A stretch of 64,000 nt of DNA from Rhinopithecus roxellana. Its lineage: Eukaryota; Chordata; Mammalia; Primates; Cercopithecidae. Below the pieces are notes generated by a model. The model had not been told where the DNA came from. It ran no database searches and saw only the letters and a program-made list of their open reading frames with translations. The position numbers and the translations under genes are program-made. The DNA lies in the NCBI RefSeq assembly GCF_007565055.1, contig NC_044559.1:101144759-101208758 (forward strand). Direction: 5' to 3'. This document shows positions 1-12,224 of this stretch, piece after piece (the stretch's first letter is position 1; every line of letters starts with the position of its first letter).

Positions 1-279
1 TAAGAGACAGACAAAAATCTCTTGTGAATAATACTAAAATTATTTGGCAGCTTAAACCAGGAATTTCAATGATGAATTAAACAAATGGAGTGGTCACAGC
101 AAAGATACATGTGTGTTTTGAGTATGAAATGGACCCCAAATGCTATGTAAAACCAAATTCTATCATTGTCTCTAGGTTGTAAGTCCAATGTATTTGAAAG
201 CATGGACAAGCCTTCGGAGTGTCTGAACACCTTCACGAAAACCTTTCTATGAGACCCAACATCATCATGGGAGGGAGTT

Positions 280-375
280 AAGTGGCGGCTAAGAGCCTCG
301 GCTCTGCAACCAGACTGCTTGGACTTCAATCCTGGTCTGACATTTACTGGCTGGATGACTTTGGGTGAACTTTAT
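280..375 (+). repeat. MIR SINE fragment
   Basis: The block reads like the 5' half of MIR in sense: a GGCTAAGAGCCTCGGCTCTG start, then CCAGACTGC, then an ACTTTGGGTGAA that corresponds to the usual CCTTGGGCAA. MIR is an ancient tRNA-derived SINE, long inactive. The match is by eye and divergence is high. Confidence 0.55.
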
Positions 376-384
376 TTTATAATA

Positions 385-925
385 AAAGTCAAGTCATGGC
401 TCTTGCTGCTCAAATCCTTGTCATGGTTCCCCAACTCTTCAGCACGGTCTATACGGTTGTGTTCCTGCTCCATCCGGGACCTCCTTTCAGGCCACTCTCC
501 CTCTTGCTTTCTGTGCTTCAGTCTCAGGGATCTTCTAGCTGGGCACATTTCAGAGCTTATGCCCTTGCTGGCCCTTCACTTAGAATGCTCCTGCCCACAT
601 ATTCTCATGGCCTGCTCTCTTGCTTCCTTTAGACCTCTGACCAACTTTTACCTCCTCTGCAATGTTTGGTCAGAATATCTTTCTAAAATAGCATCTCTCT
701 GACACTCTCTACTTCCCACCAGTCTTTACATAAAACTTATTATCCTTGAGCTTGTATTATAAACATCGATCTCTCTTGTCTGGGCTGCACCCCACCCATC
801 CCAACCCTAAATATAAGCACCGTGAAGTTATAGACATTGTTCGTCCACTGCAGGAGTCCAAGGTCTTGAATAATGCCTAGCACATACTAGGTGCTCAGTA
901 AATATTTGCTGAATGCAGGAATGGA
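385..925 (+). repeat. L2 LINE 3'-end fragment
   Basis: A pyrimidine-rich stretch with the L2 3' landmarks ends in GCCTAGCACATACTAGGTGC, then TCAGTAAATATTTGCTGAATG, which is the standard L2 terminus. A 127-aa open frame at 319-702 lies inside this L2/MIR material and has no family resemblance, so I do not treat it as coding. Confidence 0.65.
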
Positions 926-3900
926 TACTTGACTTAAATCGTGTCTATCAGAGCTTCTTTCTCATTGATTTAAAATTGGGCCCCAAGAGACTAAGTCATC
1001 AGCACATGCTACAGCTGTAACGTCCAACAGTTTCAAAAGCTGAGGCTCCGATGTTGGGAAAGCAATTACTGGTCACTTTTTAAACAAAGGAATACGGTCA
1101 GGAAGAGATAGGGATAGAAAGGGAGATTTGGGGATGGTCTCATTTTCAGTATTCTTAATTCTTCTGATTCCCTTTGCTTAAGAGGTTTGAGTAGATTTCT
1201 GTTTCTTGCAATCAAAGAATCCCTGACAAATACAGAGGTAAAGTGAATTGATCCTCCATAAGTTTTTGAGGTCCTAGAGGGCAGAGAAAATGTTGGTGTA
1301 TCTTTTTATGTTTCTATCTCTAGAGTCTATCACATACATATTTCAAGTACATATTTGATGAATAATTAACAAAAAAGTTTTAACTTGGAATGTAATAATA
1401 TAGATGCAACAACCCCATCTTACCTTCCTAAGGGAGCATTTCTCTTTTCTTTTATATGTGTTCTCATTATCCAGATACTCTCAGTCCCTCACTGAACATT
1501 CTCCTCAGCATCTTCGCAAGGGACTCATAAAAAAGTTATTCCATAACAAAGCCTCTCCACACTAGGCACACACCAAGTTCTGATGAAGAGGAAATGAAGT
1601 TTCAGGGTGTCCCAGGTCAAAATATGAATGTCCATTGCCCCACAGGGAGAAGTTCTATTATATTTAATACTGTGGTAGGTTTATGAATTTATATGTTCAA
1701 AGAGTTGGTTGAATTATTTTGTGGTTATTTTTACAATGGTCATACTGGTTTTAGTACCAACTGGCGAATTGTAAATTCTGCTCTTTGGTGTCAAAAAGAA
1801 ATCATATGACAGACAAAAATTGGGCTTGAATTGAAACATTTAATTGCAGCAACAACCAACATTGTTCTTTTAGATGATTTAATCCATACTCAAATCCCTG
1901 ATTCCACCTCTTCATCACATGTACACTAACTATAATTCCTTCCAAGACAGAATTTCATTTTTGTGGACTGTTGGCTTCATTAAGTGTCCTGAATGTAGCC
2001 TGCCCCACTTCCCTTGAAGACCCCTTCTGCTGATAATCCCCTCTGTTTTATTTAATTTTATCATCCTATTGGTTTAATAACATTTCCACCAAAGATGAAA
2101 TGTCTTTATCTTTGCAGTAATGCCTTTTCAATTTTTGTATGAGCTGCCATTTAAATCTCATTTATTACTTTTTGGATAAAATAACTGTTCACAATGATTG
2201 TGAAATTAGTTACCCATACTTTGGGCTCTTATGTATTATTCCTTAATTTATCTAGCCTCCTCTCACCATCACCCCTTCTTCTGGGTTCACTGCAATTACT
2301 GACTAAGATATCCTCATCTGAATTGAATAAAAAGGAGAAAATTGATATTGTCCCAGAGTCTTTTATACCCTAACAAATCATACTCACAATTTAGAATGCT
2401 ATCATATTAGATTGATTTTCAGGGCCAGTTACCTACATTACCTGAAAACTAGGACAAGAACACACTAATTCAACAATTTGAAGACTGAATCTATTGTTTC
2501 CACTTGTTATCACTGTCAAGAACTGTTTGACCTAAGTTGGACTTAATTTGGTTGCAAAAGTGTCCAGACTTACAGTTTAAGGTAAAGGGAAAATTTCATC
2601 CAATGTCTAGGCAAAATGGATAAAAGCTCAAAGTAGTAATGTGCTGTGGATGAGACATGACTAATAGAAGGACATACAGCCACAGGAAATCCTAGGTTTG
2701 CTGTTCTCAAACCCAATCTTGTGACATCCCTCCAAACATGTCCCCTCTCACCACCCGAGGAACGTGGGCATAGGTATAATTCTACTTCCTCTGCTACTCT
2801 CCTGATAGAAATAGCCCACGTTGAAATGCTTTCTGCCTTTTTAGCCCAAGAAACATGGAACGTGAAGATTCTGTTCAATTCTAGGCCAACATTCTTATGT
2901 TTAGAACTATCTTGTGCTCCATTGTGAATATGGGCGTGGACTGGACCTTCAGCATCTTATCTTTGTTCCATGCAGGCAATTTCAGTGATCCCTGGCAAGT
3001 GACCCATGCCTGTTGAATTCTGGGTGGTCAAGGATCTGTAGCAGGTGTTTAGGAGAGAACCCTTAAATGAAGTAAGATTCCTCATTTGGCTCGTGTGAGG
3101 TCTGATAGGAGGTTGATGTGGTGACTTCAATGTACCAACGTTTCATATTCTGTAGGAACATCTGCAACATTATTAGCAAGGCATCCCGTCAGCCTCTCAA
3201 CAGCCAGACCAATCAGTCTATCCATGGAACTTAAAAAATCAGGGCTGAGGAAAGAGGGCCAGCCTCTTTCAGGTGGCAGGAGCTGTGAAAGGAGAGATTT
3301 GGACAGTATCAGTGGTCACGCCTCCTACCACAAATGAAAGGCTGGTTCACTGGGAGAAAAAATAATACTGACCCACAGAGACACCAGAGATGAGGAGAGG
3401 CCAAGAAAACCCAGGTACTGTTCAAATCCCTGGTTCCCATCGTTCCTGAAATCCAAAGGCACCTCTTCCACTTTCACAGTTTGACTATTCAACTATTTCT
3501 TTAATCATATAAAACACACCTATAAACCTTCCAATAAGCTCTTCCTTCCTGACCTGGTCGGAGGTTGGGGTTCCACTCACTTGCCCTTAAAAGTCTTAAT
3601 TGTACATATATTCTTGGGAGTTCAAAAGCAAATATCAAATCAGTCCATCCTAACAGTATGTGGGACAAAGGAGTAGTTGGTAATTATTCCAGTTATAATT
3701 TTTTTTTCCAATCTGCCTACTGCAATTAAGAGAGGTATAGGCAGGAATCACAGGTTTTTGGTTCTGTGTTAAAGGTTGGGGCACAATTTTCAACAGGAAG
3801 TTGCTATATTAGCTCCTGTACACACCGATCACTTGTTCATCAACACATTCTCCTGGCCTCCCTTTTACTGGCTGAATACAAATAGCCACTGATGGAGGAA

Positions 3901-4295
3901 TATGGGCAGAGCCAAACCCAGGGAATTCCTGGTAACCTCTCCACCATCTCTCCTTTTCTTCTCATGAGATTGCATTTTAAATGTGACTTCTACCTTAAAA
4001 TGTAAAAAATACTTTTCCTAAATCCTTTAGAATATATGCCTCCTAATTTTATAAATTTAAGTCCCAATGACAGTTGGTGATGTTAAACCATTTCAGTTCT
4101 CCCTCCCCACATCTCTGGAACATTCCATAGGCCAGAATATTTCAGCTTTTGGCATATCCATTTCTATTCCCTGTAACTTTCCAATCTGTCTCTCAGGGCA
4201 CCTAATGAAGACCCAACTCTCACAAGTCTTTTGTTGAGTGAATCAACAATACTGCAAGAGTGTTGAGATGTTGGGAGTGGATTAATCCTTCTCTT
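926..4295. other. Unique non-coding stretch
   Basis: No gene, exon or strong repeat is recognised. A probable small L2 tail lies near 1262-1375, where a gene-end-like phrase is followed by an ACATATTTGATGAATAATT terminus. Open frames here are all about 100 aa or less and have no recognisable motifs. Confidence 0.6.
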
Positions 4296-4310
4296 CCACT
4301 AGGTGGTGCT
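4296..4310 (+). promoter_or_regulatory. CTCF-like core motif
   Basis: CCACTAGGTGGTGCT matches the 13-base CTCF core CCASYAGRKGGCR at all but one position (T for C at position 12). It lies in unique sequence outside any Alu or LTR. Sequence alone cannot show occupancy. Confidence 0.35.
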
Positions 4311-4972
4311 GATTGGCATGCCATCTGTCTTGGAGTGTTTTAAAGGCCTCAATCCGTCACCATTTGGTTGGCAGTAAGACCTGATGAAAGGCAGCAGGTC
4401 TATTTGTCCAGGCCGGGAATTTCTGAGTCTCATCTTCAGCTTTTTCTTCTGAGTGGGCCTGAGCTAGCCCCTTCTTTGTTTCCTTGTTTTTAAATAGGGC
4501 CGTTTTGACCCTATAGACAGCCCTTTACCCAGCTGTCAAAGGATGTGAGATGTCCTGCTCTCTTGCTCTCTCTATGTCTGTTGATATATCACAGAGGCCC
4601 ATTTTCCTGGGGTTTGGATTTGGGGACACTGCTTAATAAGACTCAGATGGGAAAGGGGATCTTTGGCAGAGAGGAAAGACATAGTCTTGGGCAGCCATTA
4701 CTGGACATCCCACTATTGCTCTGAACTCTAGCCATTAGCATTTGATCCCATGGTATTGGTGACCCAGGGGCTTTACTTTTTGCCTGCATCTGCATTCTAG
4801 ATATGGAGTTTACTTTCAAAATATGAAAAATACTTTCCTTGGAACCTTTAGAACACACTTAGAGAGGGACTTTTTGAAGAACTCATGTTTGGGCAGGACA
4901 ATATCCAATACATAATATTTCATTTATTAGGCATCATCAGAGAAACAGGTGTTGCATATAAGCAAATTTTCT

Positions 4973-5302
4973 GGCCGGGTGTGGTGGCTCACGCTTGTAA
5001 TCCCAGCACTTTGGGAGGCTGAGGCAGGTGGATCACCTGAGGTCGGGAGTTTGAGACCAGCCTGACCAACATGGAGAAACCCCATGTCTACTAAAAATAC
5101 AAAATTAGCTAGGTGTGGTGGTGCATGTCTGTAATCGCAGCTACTCGGGAGGCTGAGGCAGGAGAATCACTTGAACTTCGGAGGAGGAGGATGCAGTGAG
5201 CTGAGACTGGGCCATTGCACTCCAGCCTGGGTGACAGAGCGAGACTCCATCTCAAAAAAAAAAAACCAAACAAACAAACAAACAAACAAACAAAAAAACC
5301 CG
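4973..5302 (+). mobile_element. Alu (AluS-like), full length
   Basis: A complete two-monomer Alu starts at GGCCGGGTGTGGTGGCTCA and ends in an A-rich tail with a (CAAA)n expansion (about 5254-5297). A target-site duplication GCAAATTTTC flanks it at 4962-4971 and 5303-5312, so the ends are certain. Substitutions place it with the older S class rather than young AluY. Confidence 0.95.
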
Positions 5303-5312
5303 GCAAATTTTC

Positions 5313-6683
5313 CAGATGGTCACATTTTATTTATTTCGTTTTATGTCAAATCTTTTTTAAAGTTTTGCAGGATTAAAGTGCATAAAAATAGTACTGAAAA
5401 ATATTGTGCTTTCTTACACATAATGTGTTAAATTTAATATAGCTTACATAATAAATTCTAATCATATATAGATAATGATATTTGTTGTTGTGGTTGTTGT
5501 TATTCTAGGAACTGTTGTTGTAATCTGGTATTCTTGCCCCCCAAAATTGCTAAATGCTTCTACTATTTTCCTTTCTTTCTAAGCACACTCTACTCTTCTA
5601 TTTTTCCAATTTATCATCAGTGGCATTATCTTATGCTGGATACTATATTGTCAGGCTGCATAATGTATGTTAACATAGATGCTGAACTCCTCCACTGAAG
5701 GTGTGCATACTAATATCTTTGGACAAAGGAAACTGCTCCCTTCCTGCCTTCCATATGGTCCTCTGTCCTCCTGAAAACCCCAAACCCCAAGGACAGTTTC
5801 CTGGCCAATGGTCTAACAAGAGACCCTGCACTGGGCACTGTCACTCTCATAACACCTTCTTGCTATCCATACTCTATAACAGAAAACAAAAAGAGACACC
5901 CAAAAAAAATAACATTAACATAATAAAATAAGGAGAGGAAATTTACAAAGAGGAAATCACCTGCAGTGGCAAGCTCTTACCAAAAAATGAGAGACCAAAA
6001 AAGAGCAGACAGAATGGAAATCCAATTTAAACTGGTTTAAGCTCAAAAGTTCATGAAACAGAAAGACCTGCAAAACTTTAGAAGAGGTGGCTACATGGGC
6101 TCAAACAGCCTCCAGGGCCTTAGCAGTCTTTATCTCCTCTCTGATTTCCTCTGCCTTGGCTCTGCTCAAAAACCTACGTTCCCCATCCAAGGCCTCCCGC
6201 AGATCCAGGATCATACCCTCCTAGCTTCCAGTCAAATGGGAAGAGAGCTTCTCTTTTCAACAATTCCTACAAAAAATGCAGAATTGCCTTTTATTAGCTA
6301 GGCTTTGATCTCTTGGCTCCTGAAAGTCAATTATTGTGACTGAAAGGCTGCAATACACGGATTGTCCAGTTCTGATTGAAGTTATCTCCAGAGATAGAGA
6401 GATGAGTCAGATGACCAGAAACACATAGACTTAGAATTTAGAGTTTGAGTACAGTCATTTTCCTAAAGGATAAACCATGGTATTGTTACCAGAGTAAGTG
6501 TAAGTGGATGCTGGGAGGATAAACCCAACAGATTTGTGCTAAAGAAGCTAATGGAGACCACTCCCATGTGGACTTACATGGAGATCTCTGCCCCGACGCT
6601 GAGTCACAACTGTGGCATTCAGGACACATGTCTCCACTACTTGCCAAAAAGGGCTTTTGACTTGAACCATAGAAGACCACCTT
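5313..6683. other. Unique non-coding stretch
   Basis: AT-rich single-copy-looking DNA with no recognised gene or repeat. Short open frames of up to 86 aa carry no motif. A 16-bp block at 6542-6557 recurs at 7078-7093, on the far side of the following Alu. Confidence 0.55.
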
Positions 6684-6989
6684 ATTTATTTATTTTATTT
6701 ATTTATTTATTTATTTGAGACTGGGTCTCACTCTGTCACCCAGGCTGGGGTGATCTTGGCTCACTGCAACCTCTGCCCCCGAGTTCAAGAGATTCTTGTA
6801 CCTCAGCCTGCCGAGTAGCTGGGAGCACAGTCATGCACCATGAAGTCCAGCTAATATTTGTATTTTTAGTAGAAATGGGGTTTTTACAATGTTGGCCAGG
6901 CTAGTCTCGAACTCCTAACTTCAAGTGATCTGCCTGCCTCAGCCTCCCAAAGTGCTGGGATTACAGGCGTGAGCCACCATGCTCAGCCT
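6684..6989 (-). mobile_element. Alu, antisense, full length
   Basis: Antisense Alu: a (TTTA)n-rich head (reverse complement of its tail), then GAGACTGGGTCTCACTCTGT, ending at CCACCATGCTCAGCCT. The flanks AGAAGACCACCTT (6671-6683) and AGAAGATCACCTT (6990-7002) are a 13-bp target-site duplication with one mismatch. Divergence suggests an old S or J class copy. Confidence 0.94.
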
Positions 6990-7490
6990 AGAAGATCACC
7001 TTTTTATAACTTCCAAAGTAATCATTGATCCATAAAATAATCATCAATAAATACGAAAACTACTATATATAAAAAAGAAGAAGCTAATGGAGATGAGGGA
7101 GTCAAGACTGGATGCTGATTTACCAGCTCCTTTTGTGACTCAGAATACTTCTAACAACACAAGCCTTGCCCTCCCATTGGATGTCTTATCTACCACATGA
7201 CCTTCATCATGAAGGTTCTCTTCTTACCCCATCTGCTCCTCACAAAATCAGGATGGGAGAGGTAGAAGGCAAGGCTGCTGTTGAACTCTCCATTAGCCAA
7301 ACATCTCTGAATTCTCCAAGATCTTTTATCTTATTAGTCAGGCTCTCAATTACTTCAACTATTTTCTTTTATTTTCACAGGTCTGAAATAGGTCCAACAT
7401 CATGGCTATTTTTCCAAGGACATAAATGTTACAAAAATGATCAAATATAGATCAATAGCTAGCCCTGTGTTGTTCTGATGGTTGACCACA

Positions 7491-7867
7491 TGATGTGGAA
7501 TGAATGCATGTGTCCCTCCAAAATTCATATGTTGAAACTTAATCCCCAATATCTAATTCTCAGTAAGATACTACTTGGAGGAAGAAAATTTGAAAGGTAA
7601 TAGATCATGAGCACAGAGCCCTCATGTTCGGGATTAGCGCAATTATCAAAGAGATCCCAGACAGCTCTACTGTCCCTTCCACATGTGAAGACACAGCAAG
7701 AAGATTGCTGTCTATGAACCAGGAAGACAGCCCTCATCAGACACCAAATCTGATGATGTCTTGATCTGGGACTTTCAGCTTCCTGAATGGTGGGAAATAA
7801 ATGTTTGTTGTTTAAGCCACCCAGTCTGTAGAATTTTTGTTATAGCAGCCCGAATTAACTAAGACAC
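7491..7867 (+). mobile_element. Solitary MaLR LTR (MLT1/MST-like)
   Basis: The order of landmarks is that of an ERVL-MaLR LTR: CCAAAATTCATATGTTGAA near the start, CACATGTGAAGACACAGCAA mid-element, CTTGATCTGGGACTTTCAGC, AATAAATGTTTGTTGTTTAA (poly-A signal region), and CACCCAGTCTGTAG near the end. No internal retroviral gene accompanies it, so it is a solo LTR left by recombination. Confidence 0.75.
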
Positions 7868-7954
7868 ACATCAAAAAGGACCACCTGTGTTGTAAATCCA
7901 GATCATCCTTCTTACCTACTTTACCTACTGTTCCATTCTAAGTTTTGAAGGATT

Positions 7955-8035
7955 CTCTAGAACCTTTCCTTCCCTCTCTTCCTTCCTTGCTTCTTTCCTC
8001 CCTCCCTCCCTCCCTTCCCTCTTTCTGTCCTTCCT
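7955..8035. repeat. Pyrimidine-rich low-complexity tract
   Basis: Runs of CCTTCC, CTTCCTT and CCCTCCCTCCCTCCC form an imperfect (CCTT/CCCT)n tract. It is low-complexity DNA with no coding meaning. Confidence 0.8.
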
Positions 8036-8039
8036 CAAA

Positions 8040-8560
8040 AACAGATTGAAATCTTACTACGGGCCAATCACTGAGGACACAACCATGAGGACCAAGAAGT
8101 TGATGCCTGACTGCCGGACCTTGCAGAGCTCACAGAGACTGGCATGGACAAATAAGCAGACAATTACAATACAGAGTGGTCAGTTCTAGCAGAGGAGTAG
8201 ACATAGGCTGGCATGAATGACTGTAAGGATAAGGGCCCTTCATTCAAACTTGGAAGTTCAGAGAAGACACCCTAGTTACATTATATTGAAGCTGGGTTCT
8301 TAAAGATGAGAAGGAATTAGGCAAAGAAAATGTCCAAAGTGAGGAAGATGTCCCAGGTGGAGGGAGCTGTGAGGGCATGCCAGATTCAGAGAGATGCCAC
8401 TCCTTCAGTTTGGCTAGAATGGTGTGAGTGCAGCAGGAGACGGGCGGGAGCAGAGGGGAGGGAAGAGATGAGGTTTCTGGATCTTAGACAAACCCATGTG
8501 TGTGCTACCAGATCAAGTGAATGACTTGTTTTCTCACTTTCAGTGTTCTTTTCATCTTTT
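8040..8560 (-). repeat. L2 LINE fragment, antisense
   Basis: The sequence follows the antisense L2 3' region: 'ACTGAGGACACAACCATGAG', 'GACCTTGCAGAGCTCACAG'-like phrases, then GGCATGCCAGATTCAG. L2 is an ancient, inactive LINE. The 64-aa frame at 8330-8524 falls inside it and is not considered coding. Confidence 0.5.
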
Positions 8561-8837
8561 AATTTTATCAGTGAGAACGCTTTATTTTAACAAATGTCAA
8601 TTAAGCAATTATGCCAGTGGCCCAGTCTGAAAACAATGTGTGCCACTTTGTACCTCTCTGATTGTTCTGGCTGTGCCATCTCCTCCTCTTTGTAGCCTGG
8701 CTACCTCCTTTCCTTGTCTTCACCACTCTTCTAAGTACCCTTCTAAATCCCCCTTATGCTGTGTTCCCATAGCAGCCAAGGCAAACCTCCTTCATGGCAT
8801 TTCTGCATCATGTTGAAATTCCATCAGCCAGTGTGGC

Positions 8838-9306
8838 AAGTACCCTCTAAAATGACCCCAATGATCCCAGCCTCTTGGTATTCATGTCTTAGTAAAATTC
8901 CCTCTTCTCGAGTATCAGCTGAACCTAGCGACTCACAAAAGTGGTGGGATGCCACTTTGGAGATTTGGTAATAAAAGGCGGTGGCCTCTGTCTCAGGCAC
9001 TCTCTGCTTCCTATCTCTTGAGTCACCACCAACCATTTCATAAGGACACTCAAGCAGCCTATGAAAGGGCCTGCATGGCAAGGCACTGTGTGAGTGAACT
9101 TGGAAGCAGCTTCTCTAGCTCCAGTGGAGTCTTGGGAATAATGCAGCTGTGGCGGAAAGTTTGACTGCAACCTCCTGAGAGACCCTGAGTCAGAGGCACC
9201 CAGCTAAGCAGTTCCCAGGTTACTAGCCCACTGAGACTGTAGGATAATAAATGTTTGATGTTTGAAGCATTCAGTTTTAGGGTAACATTATGCAGCAACA
9301 GATAAC
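8838..9306 (+). mobile_element. MaLR-type LTR (MLT1-like)
   Basis: Landmarks include CCCAATGATCCCAGCCTC, TTGGTATTCATGTCTTAG, AGTGGTGGGATGCCACTT, TGACTGCAACCTCCTGAGAG, GATAATAAATGTTTGATGTT and the end ATTATGCAGCAACAGATAAC. This is the layout of an old ERVL-MaLR LTR of the MLT1 group, with no internal coding region. The 121-aa antisense frame at 9059-9424 overlaps it and is a chance frame. Confidence 0.7.
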
Positions 9307-9326
9307 AAACACAGCAAGTTTGTCTT

Positions 9327-9374
9327 CCCCACCAGACTCTGAATGGGGAACCCCACCAGACTCTGAGAGAGAAC
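9327..9374. repeat. 24-bp direct tandem duplication
   Basis: Two adjacent 24-bp units start with CCCCACCAGACTCTGA (9327-9350 and 9351-9374). They are identical over the first 16 bases and differ in the last third. It looks like a small local slippage duplication just after the LTR. Confidence 0.8.
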
Positions 9375-10514
9375 TGTGTCTTACTCATCTTGGGCATCCC
9401 AGTGTCCGGCATTGTGACCGCCATAAAGTTGGTATCTTATAACTCTGACGAAAGGAACAGAACCAAATTGCATTTTTCCTTGTAAACCCTGTCCTCCACA
9501 TATGTGCTGTGTGAATCCAGCCCATTTTTTTTTTCTTGGCCACAGAGAGAATGGGTTGGGTTCATTCCCATTACCACAAAGCCCTCAAGACACACTTGCC
9601 TTTGCCTGATCCCCATAAAATGCCTCAGGTGATATACAGGCAGGAGGAAAAAGACCCGAACACATCTTTCAGACATTGAAGAGCAGAAATTCTTACCTCT
9701 GGTCCATGAGCACTGGTTTTAGGGGTGAGAGTACTGCCTAGGGTTGTATGCAAAAGTCTCCAGGTTTGTACATTATTTTCAGGGAGAGGATTCATAACTT
9801 TACCAGCCCCTCAAAGAGATCATGATTAAAAGTGTTGAAAAGCCAGTGCTCCAGAGAGAGACAGAGGAAAAGAAAGAGATGCAATCTCTGATGAAAGATT
9901 TCCATGTCTGAGGGGGAGCCAAGGAATGAGGGTGATTCCAGTTGAGTTGGACTTGCATCATCTCACTTTCCCTGAAACCATTCCCAGCTAGGATTGAGAT
10001 TCTAGAAAGTATACTAATGGATGATTTTTTTTTTCTCTTCTTCTTCTTTCCTGTTCCTTCAATGGTGAAAAGAAGCCTTTGGCATGTTGATTGTATTCAA
10101 TTAGCCCCTGCCTGTCTCTCAGCCCCATCCCCTCCCCAAAAGAATATTGAACAATATCCTGAGCAGGCCGGGTGTGGATCCGGGCTGTGTCTGGCCTTCT
10201 TGGGAAGCAGGTGAGCCTTGGCTTCATGCCCATCTCTTTTTCTGTTTTGCCTTCTGAGCCTACATCCTCTAAACATGTGTTTCCCTCCTCAAAACTGAGC
10301 CTGTGCCCCGTTCCTCTTATTCATTTTCATCCTTACCAAAGCATTAGTTAATAACTGAGGTGTTGGTTGTTATAGAAAGAAACTCATTGCATTTGACTGT
10401 CAGAGGAACTGATATTTCAAGGCACTAGAGACTCCCAAATCAAACCACAAAGGTGTCTGTTTATTCCTAAGGAGAAATGTATGTGCTAGCTGGGATCACA
10501 ACAATAGGTCCTGA
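9375..10514. other. Unique non-coding stretch
   Basis: No gene or strong repeat is recognised. It contains a T/CTT-rich tract near 10025-10047. Open frames of 79-90 aa have no motifs. Confidence 0.55.
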
Positions 10515-10625
10515 CCTTCTGAGAATCACTTGGCCTCCCCTGGTCATTAGATCTTTCTCTGTCAAGTAAGAGAATTGGATTAGATTTCCTCCAGTGTTCC
10601 TTCCAGTCTCAAAACATCAGAGGGT
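10515..10625 (+). repeat. Probable MIR 3'-half fragment
   Basis: ACTTGGCCTCCCCTGGTC, then TCTGTCAAGTAAGAGAATTG and a GATTAGATTTCCTCCAGTG block resemble the 'cctcagtttcctcatctgtaaaatg' half of a MIR-class SINE. The match is weak. Confidence 0.35.
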
Positions 10626-10803
10626 TGAAGGAGAAAAAAAAAGTTACTGAGAAGTAGACTTGGACTCAATGTTCACATAAACTACCAATAAGCAGAAATG
10701 TCCAAATACAGAATGGGAGGTAGTAAACACCCTCTCATGGAGATGTTGATTCAGAGGCTGAACAACTCCTTGCAAAAGATATTATTAAAGGATATTATTG
10801 TTT

Positions 10804-10813
10804 ATGTGTGTGT

Positions 10814-10844
<31 letters not shown>

Positions 10845-10845
10845 C
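10804..10845 (+). repeat. (TG)n microsatellite
   Basis: A dinucleotide run of about 19 TG units is broken once by TATG. The uninterrupted right part is long enough to be polymorphic. It sits directly beside an L2 fragment. Confidence 0.95.
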
Positions 10846-10990
10846 AGCATCCATTCATTCAACAAACACTTAGAAAGCCTCACGTATCTGGTAGGCACTG
10901 ATGAGTCAGCATTGAAACATGACATTGACAATTTCTGCCTTAGTAAATCTGCATTCTAGGATCAAGTAACACACATGTATATACAGTGTA
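10846..10990 (-). repeat. L2 fragment, antisense
   Basis: CATTCATTCAACAAACACTT followed by GTAGGCACTGATGAGTCAGC is the antisense L2 terminus, with decay further in. Confidence 0.5.
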
Positions 10991-11155
10991 GGTATATACA
11001 CAGTAGGAAGAGGTGGAGTCTGAGGCAAACTCGAGAGTGTATGCCCTAACTAAAGGCATACGACGTTAAAATGGTACCCATTTTGTGGGCCAGATAAGTC
11101 TGCAAGCTGAATTAGACACGGATCACAAAGTCGTGATCCATGGTCCAGGTAATAA

Positions 11156-11345
11156 TAAAGATTAATTGAGTGCTCACCATGTGCCAGCCTGTTCTAGGTG
11201 CCTTACACATATTAAATCACTTATTCCTAGAATTAAACTACTTTTATAGGGACAATTATTTTCTCCATCTTACAGACGAGAAAGTCATGGCAAAAAAAAA
11301 GAGTTAAGTAAGGTGCCCAGGTCACTTGGCAAGCTGATCTGTGAC
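11156..11345 (-). repeat. MIR SINE, antisense
   Basis: TTGAGTGCTCACCATGTGCC AG, CCTTACACATATTAAATCAC, CCATCTTACAGACGAGAAAG and CCCAGGTCACTTGGCAAG occur in the order expected for antisense MIR. Confidence 0.65.
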
Positions 11346-11556
11346 TCCAAACTCACTTTTGAAACTCTATGTTGCCTCTACCTAGATGATTCCTCTGGTT
11401 CTGAACTTTTCTGGTTATGCAGAATTGGTCTTGTTTAATCAAATCAGTGCAAGTGAGTGAGTTTTATTCATTTCTTTTACAACGACCTGCCTCATATAGG
11501 TATGAGTGAAGAATCAGACTTCATTTTAGGCTTGAACCAGAATGACTGCTGATATT

Positions 11557-11690
11557 TCATCCCAGCTACTCAGGAGGCTGAGACTGGAGGATCACTTGAA
11601 CCTGGGAGGCAGAGGTTGCAGTGAGCTGAGATCATGCCACTGCACTCCAGCCTTGGCAACAGTGTGAGACTCTGACTCAAGAAAAAAAAA
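11557..11690 (+). mobile_element. Partial Alu (right monomer)
   Basis: CCCAGCTACTCAGGAGGCTG through CCACTGCACTCCAGCCTTGG to GACTCTGACTCAAG and a short A tail is the right half of an Alu. The left monomer is absent, so this is a 5'-truncated or partly deleted copy. I saw no clear target-site duplication. Confidence 0.87.
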
Positions 11691-12104
11691 TGTCTTCTCA
11701 AAAGTATGTAAGCCCCAGAAGATACTCGTGTAAGATTACATCTGTCCCTGTGAAACAGTCAAAGGCTGGGGTCAAGCAGGCAACAAACAATTTTCTCCTT
11801 TACATGTCAAGGAAGCAAGTATGTTATTCACCCTCTTACCTAACAAGTTTGTGCCTTGACTACAGAATGGTGAAATTTAAAAAGTGGAAGAGATCTGAAC
11901 ATCAAGTATAATATTTCTGTGGGATCTTGATAGGATTTATAAGAAGACAATAGCTACATGGTGAAATAACTTCAGGAATTTCTGCGTTGAAAAAGAGTTA
12001 ACCTAGTTTTGTTACCTTTTAGGCTTCTTGGACTCCTTACCTTATTTTTCATGGGACATCTCTTGGACTGGGAATGTTCTGCAGAATAGATTTGTAAAAC
12101 CTGA

Positions 12105-12210
12105 CCTGATCTTCCCATCTAATTTTCACATGTGAGGAATCTGAGGAGCTTGGGAAGATAAATGAGCCACTCAAGGTCACACAGCTGGTAAATAATAGTA
12201 CTGATAAAAG
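12105..12210 (-). repeat. MIR fragment, antisense
   Basis: TTTTCACATGTGAGGAATCT, then ACTCAAGGTCACACAGCTGG and TAAATAATAG match the core and 5' half of antisense MIR. Confidence 0.6.
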
Positions 12211-12224
12211 GCCTTTGAATTTTA

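Noticed and set aside
319..702. 127-aa plus-strand frame
   Set aside because: It lies over a MIR/L2 remnant; leucine/serine-rich with no known domain.
9059..9424. 121-aa antisense frame
   Set aside because: It overlaps the 3' part of a MaLR LTR and a 24-bp tandem duplication.
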